In this document: positions 55,352 to 64,000 of the stretch, piece after piece | How the letters are laid out: the number at the start of each line of letters is the position of its first letter | Numbering within the stretch: the stretch's first letter is position 1 | Assembly (NCBI GenBank): GCA_030446715.1 | Contig: JAUJMU010000003.1 | Span: forward strand, 267,530-331,529 | Reading direction: 5' to 3' | DNA: 64,000 nucleotides | DNA from: Cytophagales bacterium | Lineage (GTDB): Bacteria > Bacteroidota > Bacteroidia > Cytophagales > 172606-1 | Translations under genes and position numbers: made by a program | The notes under the pieces: model-generated | What the model was told of the DNA's origin: nothing | Seen by the model: the letters and a program-made list of their open reading frames with translations, nothing else | Databases searched by the model: none

Positions 55352-57145
55352 ATGACTACCCAAACCGAAACCACTGGCAACGAAGAAATGAACCGGCCGG
55401 AATCTGCTGAAACGCTTGAAATGGACCATGAAGCGCACGCAGATTATTCCCAGTACGGCAAGAATGAGCTTGTCCAGCTGGTTGAAGGGCTGCTGAATGA
55501 ATCCGATATGCGGAAAGCCGACGAGGTACTCCGTCACGTGAAGCCGGTGTTCGATGAGATCCGGGAGACTGAACGTACCGAAGCCCTGAACCGGTTTACG
55601 GCAGAAGGAGGGGAGAAGGACGACTTTGATTTCAAACCTGACGAGCTGACGCAGCGTTTCGATGTGGCTTACCGTCAGCTCCGGGACCGGAAATCGAAAT
55701 ACATGCAGGAGCAGGAAAAATCCCGGGACGCCAACCTGAAGGAAAAACTAAGCCTGCTCGAACAGCTCCGCCACCTGATAGACGCCGAAGAAACCAACGT
55801 AAGCCTCGGTTCCCTGAAAAAAATTCAGGATGAATGGAAGCGGATCGGACCGGTACCTTCCGCCCAGTCCCGCGATCTGTGGGCCAATTACCACGCCCTG
55901 ATCGAACGGTTTTACAGCAACCGGAGTATTTATTTCGAACTGAAGGAACTCGACCGCAAGAAGAACCTCGAAGCCAAACACGAAATTGTGGATAAGGCGG
56001 AGAAGCTTGCGGCTCAGGAGACATCCCCGGCCGTAATCCGTGAACTGAACGATCTGCACGAAGAATACAAGCACATAGGTCCCGTACCCAAGGACGATCA
56101 GGAGGCTCTCTGGCAGCGTTTCAAGGCAGCCTCCGATGTGATTTATTCCCGCCGGAAAGAGCAACTGGAACATCAGCGCAAAGAGCAGGAACAAAATGTA
56201 GAAGTCAAGGTCCGCCTTTGCGAAGAGGCTGAAGCTTACGCGTCCTTCCAATCCGATAAAATCGGTGAATGGAATGACCAGACCCGGCTGGTCCTTGAAC
56301 TTCAGAAGCGTTGGGAGACTTCAGGCTTCCTGCCCCGCGAAAAAGCCAAAGAAATCAACAAGCGCTTCTGGGCGGCTTTCAAAGGCTTTTTTCACCACAA
56401 GAATGAGTTTTTCCGCCGCCTTGAGGCTTACCGCGAGGAAAACCTGCGCCGGAAGGCAGGGTTGTGCGAACAGGTGGAGGCACTGAAGGAAAGCGAGGAT
56501 ATGGAGGCTACGGCCGACAAGATCAAAGCATTTCAACTGGAGTGGAAAGAAATTGGTCCCGTTCCCGAGAAGCAGCGCGAAGTTATTTTTGAACGGTTCA
56601 AACAGGCATGCGACGCATTTTTCAACCGCCGGCGCGAACAACGTAATTCTACTGACCGGGAGTTTGAACGCAATTTTGCCATCAAGTCGGAAATCTGCGA
56701 CAAAATCGAAAAGCTGGCGACCGAAAAAAGCAACGACATGGAGGTTTTTGACGGTTTGCGCCGGCAATGGGACGAAACCGGTTTTGTACCCCGCAAGAAC
56801 CTTCACGCCATTCAGCAGCGGTACGCAAGTGCTGTTCAGGCATTTCTGCAGAACACATCCGGTCTTTCTGACAATGACCGGGAACGCATGCAGCTTTCTG
56901 CTGAACTGAATCTTTCGCGGCAGAACCCGGGTGCAATGAAAAACGTGCAGCGGAAAGAGCAGCAGATGCGCAAAAGAATTACCCAGCTGGAAAATGACAT
57001 TGCCCTCTGGAAGAATAATCTTGAGTTTTTTGCCAACTCCAGGGGTGCCAACCAGCTGCGCACCGAGTACCAGTCAAAAATTCAAACCGCTGAAGAAGAG
57101 ATCAGCAAACTGAAGAAACAGGTTCAGATGTTTTATGACATGTAA
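55352..57145 (+). CDS. DUF349 domain protein, five repeats
   Basis: A 597-residue, highly charged helical protein with five DUF349 units from about residue 130 to 490; each has a W-x-x-x-G-x-x-P core (EWKRIGPVPS; EYKHIGPVPK; RWETSGFLPR; EWKEIGPVPE; QWDETGFVPR). The N-terminus is acidic (HADYSQYGKNELVQLVEGLL) and the C-terminus is coiled coil (NVQRKEQQMRKRITQLENDI; LKKQVQMFYDM). No membrane segment. Function of the family is unknown in bacteria. Confidence 0.9.
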   Translation: MTTQTETTGNEEMNRPESAETLEMDHEAHADYSQYGKNELVQLVEGLLNESDMRKADEVLRHVKPVFDEIRETERTEALNRFTAEGGEKDDFDFKPDELTQRFDVAYRQLRDRKSKYMQEQEKSRDANLKEKLSLLEQLRHLIDAEETNVSLGSLKKIQDEWKRIGPVPSAQSRDLWANYHALIERFYSNRSIYFELKELDRKKNLEAKHEIVDKAEKLAAQETSPAVIRELNDLHEEYKHIGPVPKDDQEALWQRFKAASDVIYSRRKEQLEHQRKEQEQNVEVKVRLCEEAEAYASFQSDKIGEWNDQTRLVLELQKRWETSGFLPREKAKEINKRFWAAFKGFFHHKNEFFRRLEAYREENLRRKAGLCEQVEALKESEDMEATADKIKAFQLEWKEIGPVPEKQREVIFERFKQACDAFFNRRREQRNSTDREFERNFAIKSEICDKIEKLATEKSNDMEVFDGLRRQWDETGFVPRKNLHAIQQRYASAVQAFLQNTSGLSDNDRERMQLSAELNLSRQNPGAMKNVQRKEQQMRKRITQLENDIALWKNNLEFFANSRGANQLRTEYQSKIQTAEEEISKLKKQVQMFYDM

Positions 57146-57183
57146 GTTCAGGCTGGCGGGCCGATTATTTTCCGCAAAATAAT

Positions 57184-57214
57184 TTTGGGAAATACGGGTA
57201 AAGGGGTAGTTTTG
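57184..57214 (+). promoter_or_regulatory. tRNA-Thr promoter (TTTG-N19-TAGTTTTG)
   Basis: TTTG ending at 57187, 19 bases, then TAGTTTTG at 57207-57214, 13 bases before the tRNA. Same geometry as the tRNA-Ser promoter. Confidence 0.85.
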
Positions 57215-57227
57215 CCCACCTTTTTAA

Positions 57228-57300
<73 letters not shown>

Positions 57301-57310
57301 CATCAGATCA

Positions 57311-57343
57311 AGCCGTACAATTCACCAGATTGTACGGCTTTTT
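57311..57343 (+). terminator. Terminator of tRNA-Thr
   Basis: AGCCGTACAAT (57311-57321) pairs with ATTGTACGGCT (57329-57339), followed by TTTTT. Confidence 0.95.
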
Positions 57344-57586
57344 AATTTTGGTTGTTCAATCGGGAATAGTTCAGGCCCGGAAAATCCGGTTGATTTTCAA
57401 TAGATAAACTGGCAGTTTGTGTTGACCATTTTTAAAATTTAATTCAATCATGGCCTGATCATGATGCCATTTGTATTCAGATTCCGTAGTAAGCAATAAG
57501 ACCTGCAGCAACTTCCTTTACTGTCCGCAAAGCACCCTGACCAGTAAAATATACGGAGGCCGGTGTTTTGCCAAGCGTTTTAACAT

Positions 57587-57877
57587 ATGGCGAGAAAGAA
57601 AAAAACCAAACCGGAAGAAATAAAGACGGAGGCACCCGAAGAGGCAGTGCTCAATTTTCCGGCCGAGGATGCAATAAATAACCCCGATCTGGTATCCCTG
57701 AACATGATTTGCACCAACGTGGCCTTGCTTCAGACCATTCTGGAGGTGCAGGTGAAGATACTGGCCAGGTTAAATGAGCAGGATTCCGGCAAAATAAACG
57801 CGGAAGTTGACGTTATTTACAAAAAGCACCGGCAAAAGGCACTGGCTGATCTGTTCAGCTTTGACCGCGAGAGCTGA
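57587..57877 (+). CDS. Hypothetical protein (96 aa)
   Basis: Lys/Glu-rich N-terminus (MARKKKTKPEEIKTEAPEEA) followed by a helical part (LVSLNMICTNVALLQTILEV; QVKILARLNEQDSG) and a basic end (KKHRQKALADLF). No signal peptide. I do not recognise a family; the helix around 35-60 could form a dimer. The ATG follows a tRNA terminator by about 240 bases and precedes another small unknown gene on the same strand. Confidence 0.6.
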   Translation: MARKKKTKPEEIKTEAPEEAVLNFPAEDAINNPDLVSLNMICTNVALLQTILEVQVKILARLNEQDSGKINAEVDVIYKKHRQKALADLFSFDRES

Positions 57878-57995
57878 TGCGCTGCAAAAGACATAACTGC
57901 CAGCAGGCCATCCGTACCATTTTTCTGATGTTCACGGGGTGTCTTCTGTTTTAAGCAGAAGATCTGCTTAACCAAAACTTAATCAGTTCCCAGAC

Positions 57996-58286
57996 ATGAA
58001 AAAGCTGTTTTTCGTAAAAGAATATCCGATCGGAGGTGAAACAGCCAGCCTGAACCTCCGTGCCGTCTCAACCATTGAGGTGGACTTCAGCCGGATTGAA
58101 AACGATCTTCCTCCGGGCTCCCGGATCAGGCACGACACTGTGCAGACGGTCATCAGTGGTGGCAGCCTTGTGGTATTCGGCGAGTATACCAGCCTTGCTG
58201 CCGCAGCAGAGGAAATGGTAGCCCGGGAATCCATTGACATTGAGCAGGTACTGGGGGACCAGGAAATGCTTCCTTCCGTCAATTAA
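57996..58286 (+). CDS. Hypothetical protein (96 aa)
   Basis: A compact alpha/beta-looking protein (MKKLFFVKEYPIGGETASLN; LRAVSTIEVDFSRIENDLPP; TVISGGSLVVFGEYTSLAAAAEEMVAR). The MKK start is not followed by a signal peptide. No family recognised. It may be co-transcribed with the 96-residue gene 118 bp upstream. Confidence 0.6.
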   Translation: MKKLFFVKEYPIGGETASLNLRAVSTIEVDFSRIENDLPPGSRIRHDTVQTVISGGSLVVFGEYTSLAAAAEEMVARESIDIEQVLGDQEMLPSVN

Positions 58287-58671
58287 GTGGTTAGTTGAAT
58301 TGACCAGCAAGGTTATGGTTGAATGGTTAGATGGCTGATTGTTGAATTGCTGCATTGTTAAATTGTTGTCTGAATTGTGAGGCGCAACCAGCAATTCAAC
58401 AGTTAAACAATTCAACCATATAACCATAATAACTATACAAAATTTTTTGCTTGTGCACCACACTTTTCCTTGTGATTGACTCGTTTGCCGCGCTTCCGGC
58501 TCCCTTCCGGCCCTTTTCTTGCCTGACAGCGGGGGCCGGCAGGCTCCCTTTCCGCTAAAAATTTATTTATTTTGGTTACCATTGAATAGTTCAAAGCAGA
58601 AAAATGAGGTGATCATTTAATCTTTGAACCTTTTCTTCGTTGTTACCTCCAAAGGACTCTTCTCAGGGTGT
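58287..58671. repeat. 385-bp intergenic region with degenerate heptamer and inverted words
   Basis: From about 58304 to 58434 the sequence is made of TTG/GGTT words with a loose 7-base period (ATGGTTGAATGGTTAGATGG; GAATTGCTGCATTGTTAAAT), then the same words inverted (AATTCAACAGTTAAACAATT; CAACCATATAACCATAATAA), so it could fold into a long imperfect hairpin. The rest up to 58671 is GC-rich then AT-rich with no gene. Confidence 0.6.
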
Positions 58672-59295
58672 ATGAAAATAAACATCTGGTTACTTGTCAC
58701 CATCCTGCTTGCAGGGCTCGCCTTCGAATCATGCCGGCCGCCGCGCTGCCCCCTTGCTTCCTGCCACATCCGCATGAAACACCGGCACCCGAGCATGGAC
58801 GGAGAAGGCGGATTTAATCCCGATGCCGGTTTTGATCCCCGCACGGGTGAGTCGCTGTCGGCATCCGGCGGGGGTAAGGTTTACCGGGGTGTCCCTTTCT
58901 ATGAACGCAATAAAAACCCGAAAATAGCCCAGGGATACAAAGAAGGCTACAAATATCGACACAAGAAGCAAAAGCCGCTGACTGCTGCCGAACTCAAGAA
59001 AATTGAAGAAAAACGCAACCGGGAGCAGGCCAGACTTGACCGGAAGACAAACAAGAATCAGCCGCCCGATGAAGTAACGGAAGGCGCTCCGCAGGGTGAC
59101 GCACCGGCGGATGCCGTGCAGGAAGGTGCTCCCGAAGGCGAGACCAGAGCCGAAAGGCGTCAGCGTAAAAAGGAAAGCCGGCGGAAAGCAAAAGAAGACA
59201 GGGAAGCTCAGCCCGAGGCGAAGCCGGCCGAAGAAGCGCCCCGCCGGGAGCCACCCCCCAAGCCGGCCGAAGACGATAAAAAGGACGGATTTTAA
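58672..59295 (+). CDS. Hypothetical lipoprotein, Lys/Glu-rich tail
   Basis: About 207 residues from the ATG at 58672 (MKINIWLLVTILLAGLAFES, Cys next), a lipoprotein signal; the frame could start at 58624 but the signal would then be internal. The N-terminal part has CRPPRCPLASCHIRMKHRHP, with extra Cys and His residues, then VPFYERNKNPKIAQGYKEGY. The C-terminal half is very rich in K, R, E, P and A, with repeats of EGAPQGD/EGAPEGE type. No known domain. It precedes gyrA by about 175 bp. Confidence 0.7.
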   Translation: MKINIWLLVTILLAGLAFESCRPPRCPLASCHIRMKHRHPSMDGEGGFNPDAGFDPRTGESLSASGGGKVYRGVPFYERNKNPKIAQGYKEGYKYRHKKQKPLTAAELKKIEEKRNREQARLDRKTNKNQPPDEVTEGAPQGDAPADAVQEGAPEGETRAERRQRKKESRRKAKEDREAQPEAKPAEEAPRREPPPKPAEDDKKDGF

Positions 59296-59470
59296 TCCGG
59301 TGGTGAAACATAACTCAGGTGCGTTCTGCCGGCTGCCCCGGCCGGATCATCTGCACTGAGCATTAGTCACTTACAGAGGGTGGCCGGCAATACTTAAATC
59401 CTGTCTGATTTAGTATACGTGCAATTTTTTCCGTAAATTGCCATGATTTTGCAACCTATTTTAAGCAGAC

Positions 59471-62077
59471 ATGGCCGACGGCGGAACGATAATTCCGATT
59501 AATATCGAAGACGAAATGCGTGGTGCCTACATAGATTATTCTATGTCGGTAATTATTTCCCGCGCCTTGCCTGATGCCCGCGATGGTCTTAAACCGGTTC
59601 ACCGCCGGGTCCTCTTTGGGATGGCCGAGTTGGGTGTCAATTACAATAAACCTTATAAGAAATGTGCCCGTATCGTGGGGGATGTACTTGGTAAGTACCA
59701 CCCGCACGGCGATGCCTCCGTGTACGATACCATGGTCCGGATGGCCCAGGACTGGTCGCTGCGCTACCCGCTGGTAGATGGTCAGGGTAACTTCGGTTCC
59801 ATTGACGGTGACTCACCGGCAGCCATGCGTTATACGGAGGCTCGCCTCAAACGCATTGCCGAGGAAATGCTGACGGATATTTACAAGGAAACCGTTGATT
59901 TCCAACCCAACTACGACGATTCCACGCAGGAGCCGTCAGTACTGCCCAGCAAAATTCCCAACCTGCTGCTCAACGGCTCGTCAGGAATTGCGGTCGGGAT
60001 GGCCACCAACATGCCGCCTCACAACCTGACTGAAGTGGTGAACGGAATTATTGCCTACATTCATAATCCCGAGATCACCATTGCCGGACTGATGGAGCAC
60101 ATCAGGGCGCCTGATTTCCCGACCGGGGGTATCATTTACGGATACCAGGGCGTAAAAGCCTCCTTTGAAACCGGCCGGGGCCGGGTCATCATGCGCGGCA
60201 GTGCCAACTTTGACACCAGCAAAACCGGCCGTGAACAGATCATTGTTACCTCCATTCCCTACATGGTCAACAAGGCCAGTATGATCGAACGGACCGCCCA
60301 GCTGATCAGTGAGAAGAAAATTGAAGGCATCAGTGACATCCGCGACGAATCGGACCGCGACGGGCTGCGGGTGGTATATGACCTGAAAAAAGATGCCGTG
60401 CCGGCCGTCGTGCTGAACAACCTGTACCGGTACACCCAGCTTCAGTCTTCCTTCGGGGTCAACAACGTGGCGCTGGTGAAAGGCCGGCCCGTGACCATGA
60501 ACCTGAAGGACATGATCCGGGTGTACGTAGAGCACCGGCACGAGGTGGTGATACGCCGCACCCGGTACGAACTCCGGGAAGCCGAAAAGAGAGGCCACGT
60601 ATTGCAGGGCCTGCTCATTGCGCTGGATAACCTTGATGCGGTGATCAACCTGATCCGGGCTTCCCGTGATCCGGAGGAGGCCAGAATCAGCCTGATGAAA
60701 GGGGTTGGTTTCTCCGATGTGGAAAAACTCCTCCAGCGGGCTGCCGAAGACGCCCTGATGGTTACGCCGGAAGGAACGGTCAACGAATATGTGTTGTCCG
60801 AAGTACAGGCCAAAGCCATTCTGGAACTCCGGCTGCAACGACTTACCGGCCTGGAGCGGGAGAAAATTCAGAAGGAATACGATGAAGTGCAGGAACTCAT
60901 TACCTACCTGAAAACGGTGCTGGCCGATGAAGGACTGCGGATGCAGATCATTCAGGACGAACTGAATGAAATGAAGGAACGCTACGGGGATGCCCGCCGG
61001 ACGGAGATCGTATTTGCCGGTGATGACTTCACGGATGAAGACATGATCGCTGACGATGAGATGGTGATCACCATTACCCACGCCGGCTACATCAAGCGCA
61101 CCCCCCTTGCCGAATACCGGACCCAGAGCAGGGGAGGGGTAGGTTCGCGCGGTGCTTCCGCCCGCGAAGATGATTTCACCGAGCACCTTTTCGTGGCCAC
61201 CAACCACAATTATCTGCTGATTTTTACGGAGAAAGGCAAACTATACTGGCGGAAGGTGTACGCCCTTCCCGAAGGCAGCAAAACTTCCAAAGGGAGAGCC
61301 ATCCAGAACCTGATTCAGATTGATGCCGATGACAAGGTGCGGGCCGTTATCAACGTGAAAAACCTCGATGATGCCGATTACGTAAACAACAACTACCTGA
61401 TCATGTGTACCGGGCAGGGCACAATCAAGAAGACTTCCCTCGAAGCCTACTCGCGGCCCCGCCAGGCAGGTATCAACGCAATTACGATCAATGAAGGGGA
61501 TAAGCTGCTGAACGTTGCCCTTACCAACGGCACCAACGACATCATCATCGCCCTCAATTCCGGCATGGCCATCCGCTTCAATGAATCGCGGGTACGCCCG
61601 ATGGGCCGGGTAGCGGCAGGGGTACGTGGTATTTCCCTGTCTGATGAAGGAGACCGCGCTGTTGGCATGGTTTGTCTGAGTCGCCTGGATGCCCAGTTGC
61701 TGGTCGTGTCGGAGAACGGATACGGCAAGCGGTCAGCCCTCGATGACTACCGGATTACCAACCGGGGAGGCAAAGGAGTAAAAACACTCAACATTACCGA
61801 CAAAACCGGCCAGATTGTTGCTATCAAAGAAGTAACCGATTCTGATGACCTGATGATCATCAACAAATCGGGTATTACCATCCGGATGCCGGTTGCGGAT
61901 CTCCGGGTGATGGGCCGGGCTACTCAGGGAGTACGTCTGATCCGGCTGAACGAAAACGACGCTATTTCTTCCGTAGCAAAAGTGGAAAAGATGGAGGAGG
62001 TAGTAGGAGTACCGGATGCCCCGGATACGACTCAATCCCCGGATGGGACTGGCTCAGTGGAAGAAACCAACGATTAA
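59471..62077 (+). CDS. gyrA: DNA gyrase subunit A
   Basis: An 868-residue type II topoisomerase subunit. Catalytic Tyr121 in [10 protein letters not shown]; the quinolone-resistance region reads [18 protein letters not shown] (residues 76-93). The breakage-reunion domain runs to about 510, then a six-blade C-terminal domain with the GyrA box as [12 protein letters not shown]. At the position of the usual Ser (E. coli Ser83, Bacteroides Ser82) it has Ala82. With GyrB it introduces negative supercoils. A TPR gene follows 24 bp downstream. Confidence 0.97.
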   Translation: MADGGTIIPINIEDEMRGAYIDYSMSVIISRALPDARDGLKPVHRRVLFGMAELGVNYNKPYKKCARIVGDVLGKYHPHGDASVYDTMVRMAQDWSLRYPLVDGQGNFGSIDGDSPAAMRYTEARLKRIAEEMLTDIYKETVDFQPNYDDSTQEPSVLPSKIPNLLLNGSSGIAVGMATNMPPHNLTEVVNGIIAYIHNPEITIAGLMEHIRAPDFPTGGIIYGYQGVKASFETGRGRVIMRGSANFDTSKTGREQIIVTSIPYMVNKASMIERTAQLISEKKIEGISDIRDESDRDGLRVVYDLKKDAVPAVVLNNLYRYTQLQSSFGVNNVALVKGRPVTMNLKDMIRVYVEHRHEVVIRRTRYELREAEKRGHVLQGLLIALDNLDAVINLIRASRDPEEARISLMKGVGFSDVEKLLQRAAEDALMVTPEGTVNEYVLSEVQAKAILELRLQRLTGLEREKIQKEYDEVQELITYLKTVLADEGLRMQIIQDELNEMKERYGDARRTEIVFAGDDFTDEDMIADDEMVITITHAGYIKRTPLAEYRTQSRGGVGSRGASAREDDFTEHLFVATNHNYLLIFTEKGKLYWRKVYALPEGSKTSKGRAIQNLIQIDADDKVRAVINVKNLDDADYVNNNYLIMCTGQGTIKKTSLEAYSRPRQAGINAITINEGDKLLNVALTNGTNDIIIALNSGMAIRFNESRVRPMGRVAAGVRGISLSDEGDRAVGMVCLSRLDAQLLVVSENGYGKRSALDDYRITNRGGKGVKTLNITDKTGQIVAIKEVTDSDDLMIINKSGITIRMPVADLRVMGRATQGVRLIRLNENDAISSVAKVEKMEEVVGVPDAPDTTQSPDGTGSVEETND

Positions 62078-62101
62078 ATAAATAACCACCAATTTAAAAC
62101 C

Positions 62102-63244
62102 ATGAAAAAAGTTCTGTTTTTTATTGCAGGCAGCCTTGTAATAGGTAACGCAACCGCTCAGATAGGTCCTGCTATTACTTCGTTTAGCAGCGGTAAGCTT
62201 GATCAGGCCAAAACCCAGATTGACAATGCCGTCAGCAACGATAAGCAAAATACAAAGTCAAAGACCTGGTTTTACCGGGGAGAAGTTTACCGGGGCATTG
62301 CCAGTGATCCGACCGGCGTGTACGCCAAACTGGATACCAACGCCCTTCAGGTCGCTTATGAATCTTACCGGAAAGCGCAGGAACTGGAGCCGGGCAGCAC
62401 TTTTGCCAAACAGGCTGCCGAGAAACAAACCGAACTTTCGGGAGTAGCCATCAACAAGGGAGCTGAAAAATTTTCAGCCAATGATTACCCGGCCGCTGCC
62501 CGGGCATTTGAACTGGCCCGGCAGCTGAATCCGAAGGATACGGTGGCTGCCCTTTATTCTGCCTACGCCTACATCAATATGCAGCAAAAGGAGCTGTATC
62601 CAAAAGCCATAGACGCCCTGCAGGTTATGATTGATAACAAAACGACAAACCCGGCTAACTACGCCACCATGATTGATCTGCTTCAGGCAACTGAAAATAC
62701 GGACCGGGCTATTTCCGTAGCCAACAAGGCAGTAGAAGCATTTCCGGATAACAAGGACCTTCGGGATAAACAGTTCAACCTGTACGTAGCCACTAACCGT
62801 ACCGATGAAGCGAAAGCCAATCTGCTGGAAGCAGTGAAGCGTGAACCAAACAACGCGGTCTACCTGAAGAACCTTGGAATCCTGTACGATCAGAGCGGAG
62901 AAAAAGCCAAAGCAATTGAGTTTTACGAAAGAGCCCTGGCCGTTGATCCGACCAGCTACGATGCCAACTTCAACCTTGGTGTACTGCATTACAACAAAGG
63001 CGCTGATCTTTCCAAGAAAATCCGCGACATGGACCTCAAGCAGTACCAGAAAGACGGAAAGCGTCTGGAAGGAGAAGCCAAAGAACATTTCAAGAAAGCA
63101 TTGCCTTACTTTGAAAGAAACTACAAGGCCAACACCAAAGATGGCAACGTGCTGGAGCCGCTGAAAAACATTTATACGGTGCTTGACCGTAAGACGGACG
63201 CTGAAAGGGTTGATAAGGAGCTTCAGGCGCTGAGTAAAAAATAG
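62102..63244 (+). CDS. Exported TPR protein
   Basis: A 380-residue periplasmic protein: signal peptide MKKVLFFIAGSLVIGNATAQ, then TPR units (about 25-370), clear ones being AAEKFSANDYPAAARAFELA-like, AVEAFPDNKDLRDKQFNLYV, LKNLGILYDQSGEKAKAIEF and NFNLGVLHYNKGADLSKKIR. Probably a scaffold. Very close behind gyrA, so co-transcribed; it has its own terminator at 63261. Confidence 0.85.
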   Translation: MKKVLFFIAGSLVIGNATAQIGPAITSFSSGKLDQAKTQIDNAVSNDKQNTKSKTWFYRGEVYRGIASDPTGVYAKLDTNALQVAYESYRKAQELEPGSTFAKQAAEKQTELSGVAINKGAEKFSANDYPAAARAFELARQLNPKDTVAALYSAYAYINMQQKELYPKAIDALQVMIDNKTTNPANYATMIDLLQATENTDRAISVANKAVEAFPDNKDLRDKQFNLYVATNRTDEAKANLLEAVKREPNNAVYLKNLGILYDQSGEKAKAIEFYERALAVDPTSYDANFNLGVLHYNKGADLSKKIRDMDLKQYQKDGKRLEGEAKEHFKKALPYFERNYKANTKDGNVLEPLKNIYTVLDRKTDAERVDKELQALSKK

Positions 63245-63260
63245 TAACATTTCATCTGCC

Positions 63261-63290
63261 AAAAGAGGCTTCCGTTGCGAAGCCTCTTTT
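63261..63290 (+). terminator. Terminator of gyrA-TPR unit
   Basis: AAAAGAGGCTTC (63261-63272) pairs perfectly with GAAGCCTCTTTT (63279-63290), 6-base loop. Confidence 0.95.
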
Positions 63291-63522
63291 GATTTTCAGG
63301 AATGGGAAGCAGGCAAACCAGAAACGGGAGACTGGCTAACTTTAGAAAGTTTACCACACCGCAGGATGGCCGAAAGAGAGGAGGTTGTAATCGCCCCGGT
63401 ATCTACTTAACATAATATAAATTATATAACAACAGAATGTTCAAGTTAATCAGCCGGATTCTAAGTAATACGGGGTAAGACTCGGGAAAACGCACAGATC
63501 CTTCCATCCGGTCAATCAGGGT

Positions 63523-63981
63523 TCAGACACTATTTTTTAATCTCATATCAAATGAAAAAGGCTCAATGTCTATCACCTTTACTGTACTGAACTGCGGGTG
63601 CAGCGGATTGATGAGGAAATTATATTCTTTGGGCACAATTGCTGAAGGTACCTGCATGAGCAGGCTCTCTGCGGCGCGCACCCAGCTATCGCCGCGGTGC
63701 TGCGTAAAGTTATTGTCGATGCGCCAGTCAGCGGGCAATGTACTTCCAGTCAAAATTGTAAGCCCGGCGTCGTCGGGCACGTACAGTACCATGACGGCGT
63801 ACGGCTCAAGATTGCGGACCGTTACCAGATGCGCCAGCGATTCTACCAGTGCCAGCGAACGGCTCCCGGCCGTGTAAAGCATTCTGACACCTTTGCTGTT
63901 CCAGCGTCCGCCAGCCAGAAATGCACCCGTACCCGAAATGTCATGCTGGTATTTCTCTTTGGTCAGACGGTACAGTTCCAT
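63523..63981 (-). CDS. RES domain toxin
   Basis: A 152-residue RES-family protein (MELYRLTKEKYQHDISGTGAFLAGGRWNSKGVRMLYTA): the conserved Arg (R5, YRL), GGRWN and LALVESLAHL carry the R-E-S residues that name the family. RES toxins degrade NAD+ by phosphorolysis or hydrolysis and pair with a Xre/MbcA-like antitoxin. The ATG directly abuts the stop codon of the partial gene upstream. Confidence 0.92.
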   Translation of the reverse strand: MELYRLTKEKYQHDISGTGAFLAGGRWNSKGVRMLYTAGSRSLALVESLAHLVTVRNLEPYAVMVLYVPDDAGLTILTGSTLPADWRIDNNFTQHRGDSWVRAAESLLMQVPSAIVPKEYNFLINPLHPQFSTVKVIDIEPFSFDMRLKNSV

Positions 63982-64000
63982 TTAAGCAAACACGCCGTAG
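63982..64000 (-). CDS. C-terminal end of a probable Xre/MbcA/ParS-type antitoxin (partial)
   Basis: Only the last codons are in the window: Y-G-V-F-A, then TAA, which touches the toxin ATG with no gap. Xre/MbcA antitoxins of RES toxins commonly end in GVFA, so the identity is likely, but only five residues are visible. Confidence 0.55.

Noticed and set aside
59981..61207. 408-codon open frame antisense to gyrA
   Set aside because: Shadow of the conserved gyrA coding sequence; no recognisable motifs.

Overview
The window is a chromosomal segment of a Bacteroidota bacterium, most likely order Cytophagales (Spirosomaceae or Cytophagaceae-like); the genus cannot be fixed from the sequence alone. 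The signs are: TAnnTTTG-type -7 promoter elements with a TTG about 19-21 bases upstream, the lipoprotein form of TamA (TamL), two secreted proteins with type IX secretion C-terminal sorting domains, Bat-type aerotolerance genes, many lipoproteins, little Shine-Dalgarno use and a moderately high GC content. I find no rRNA, CRISPR array, prophage or complete insertion sequence.

Layout. 0.3-8 kb: a nucleoside-type MFS permease, a Gfo/Idh/MocA dehydrogenase, an aldo/keto reductase, a cupin, a phytase-like lipoprotein and a creatininase-family hydrolase (small-molecule metabolism). 8-23 kb: DNA-processing genes, namely an ATP-dependent DNA ligase, a membrane-anchored DNA/RNA endonuclease, sbcD-sbcC, and a Gp157-like gene otherwise known from phages. 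Between them lie a BaiN-like flavoprotein, an OmpA lipoprotein, csaA-marR and a DUF1186/SEC-C protein. 22.5-31 kb: a large secreted subtilase with PKD domains, the Mpl-type peptidoglycan recycling ligase, a DnaQ-like exonuclease, a 400-bp MITE-like element with a 9-bp target duplication, and an amidohydrolase lipoprotein. 31-41 kb: TamL divergent from an rRNA/tRNA methyltransferase, a queuosine-precursor transporter, a STAS protein overlapping RNase Z, purC, a thiolase, and batB-batC. 41-43.3 kb: tRNA-Ser, an Rpn-family nuclease and a gene graveyard (truncated DUF4136 gene, frameshifted TetR gene). 43.3-64 kb: ROK kinase, Mrp-NifU, dnaG, a secreted LRR protein, a DEAD-box helicase with a long leader, Uma2, holA, a barrel protein, pdxH with an in-frame amber codon, a DUF349 protein, tRNA-Thr, small unknown genes, gyrA plus a TPR protein, and a RES toxin with the tail of its antitoxin at the window edge.

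How genes work together. Likely co-transcribed sets are sbcD-sbcC, csaA-marR, STAS-rnz (4-bp overlap), batB-batC, mrp-nifU, pdxH-barrel protein, gyrA-TPR and antitoxin-RES toxin. The replication and repair content is high (dnaG, holA, gyrA, sbcCD, ligase, DnaQ-like, Gp157-like), but these genes are scattered among housekeeping genes and do not form one compact defence island.

The most unusual material is between and inside genes: heptanucleotide tandem repeats at several intergenic sites, a palindromic repeat present twice with compensatory changes, the MITE with target duplication, and the pdxH nonsense codon. I did not recognise a clearly new multi-gene system; the nearest candidate is the Gp157-like gene beside sbcCD.
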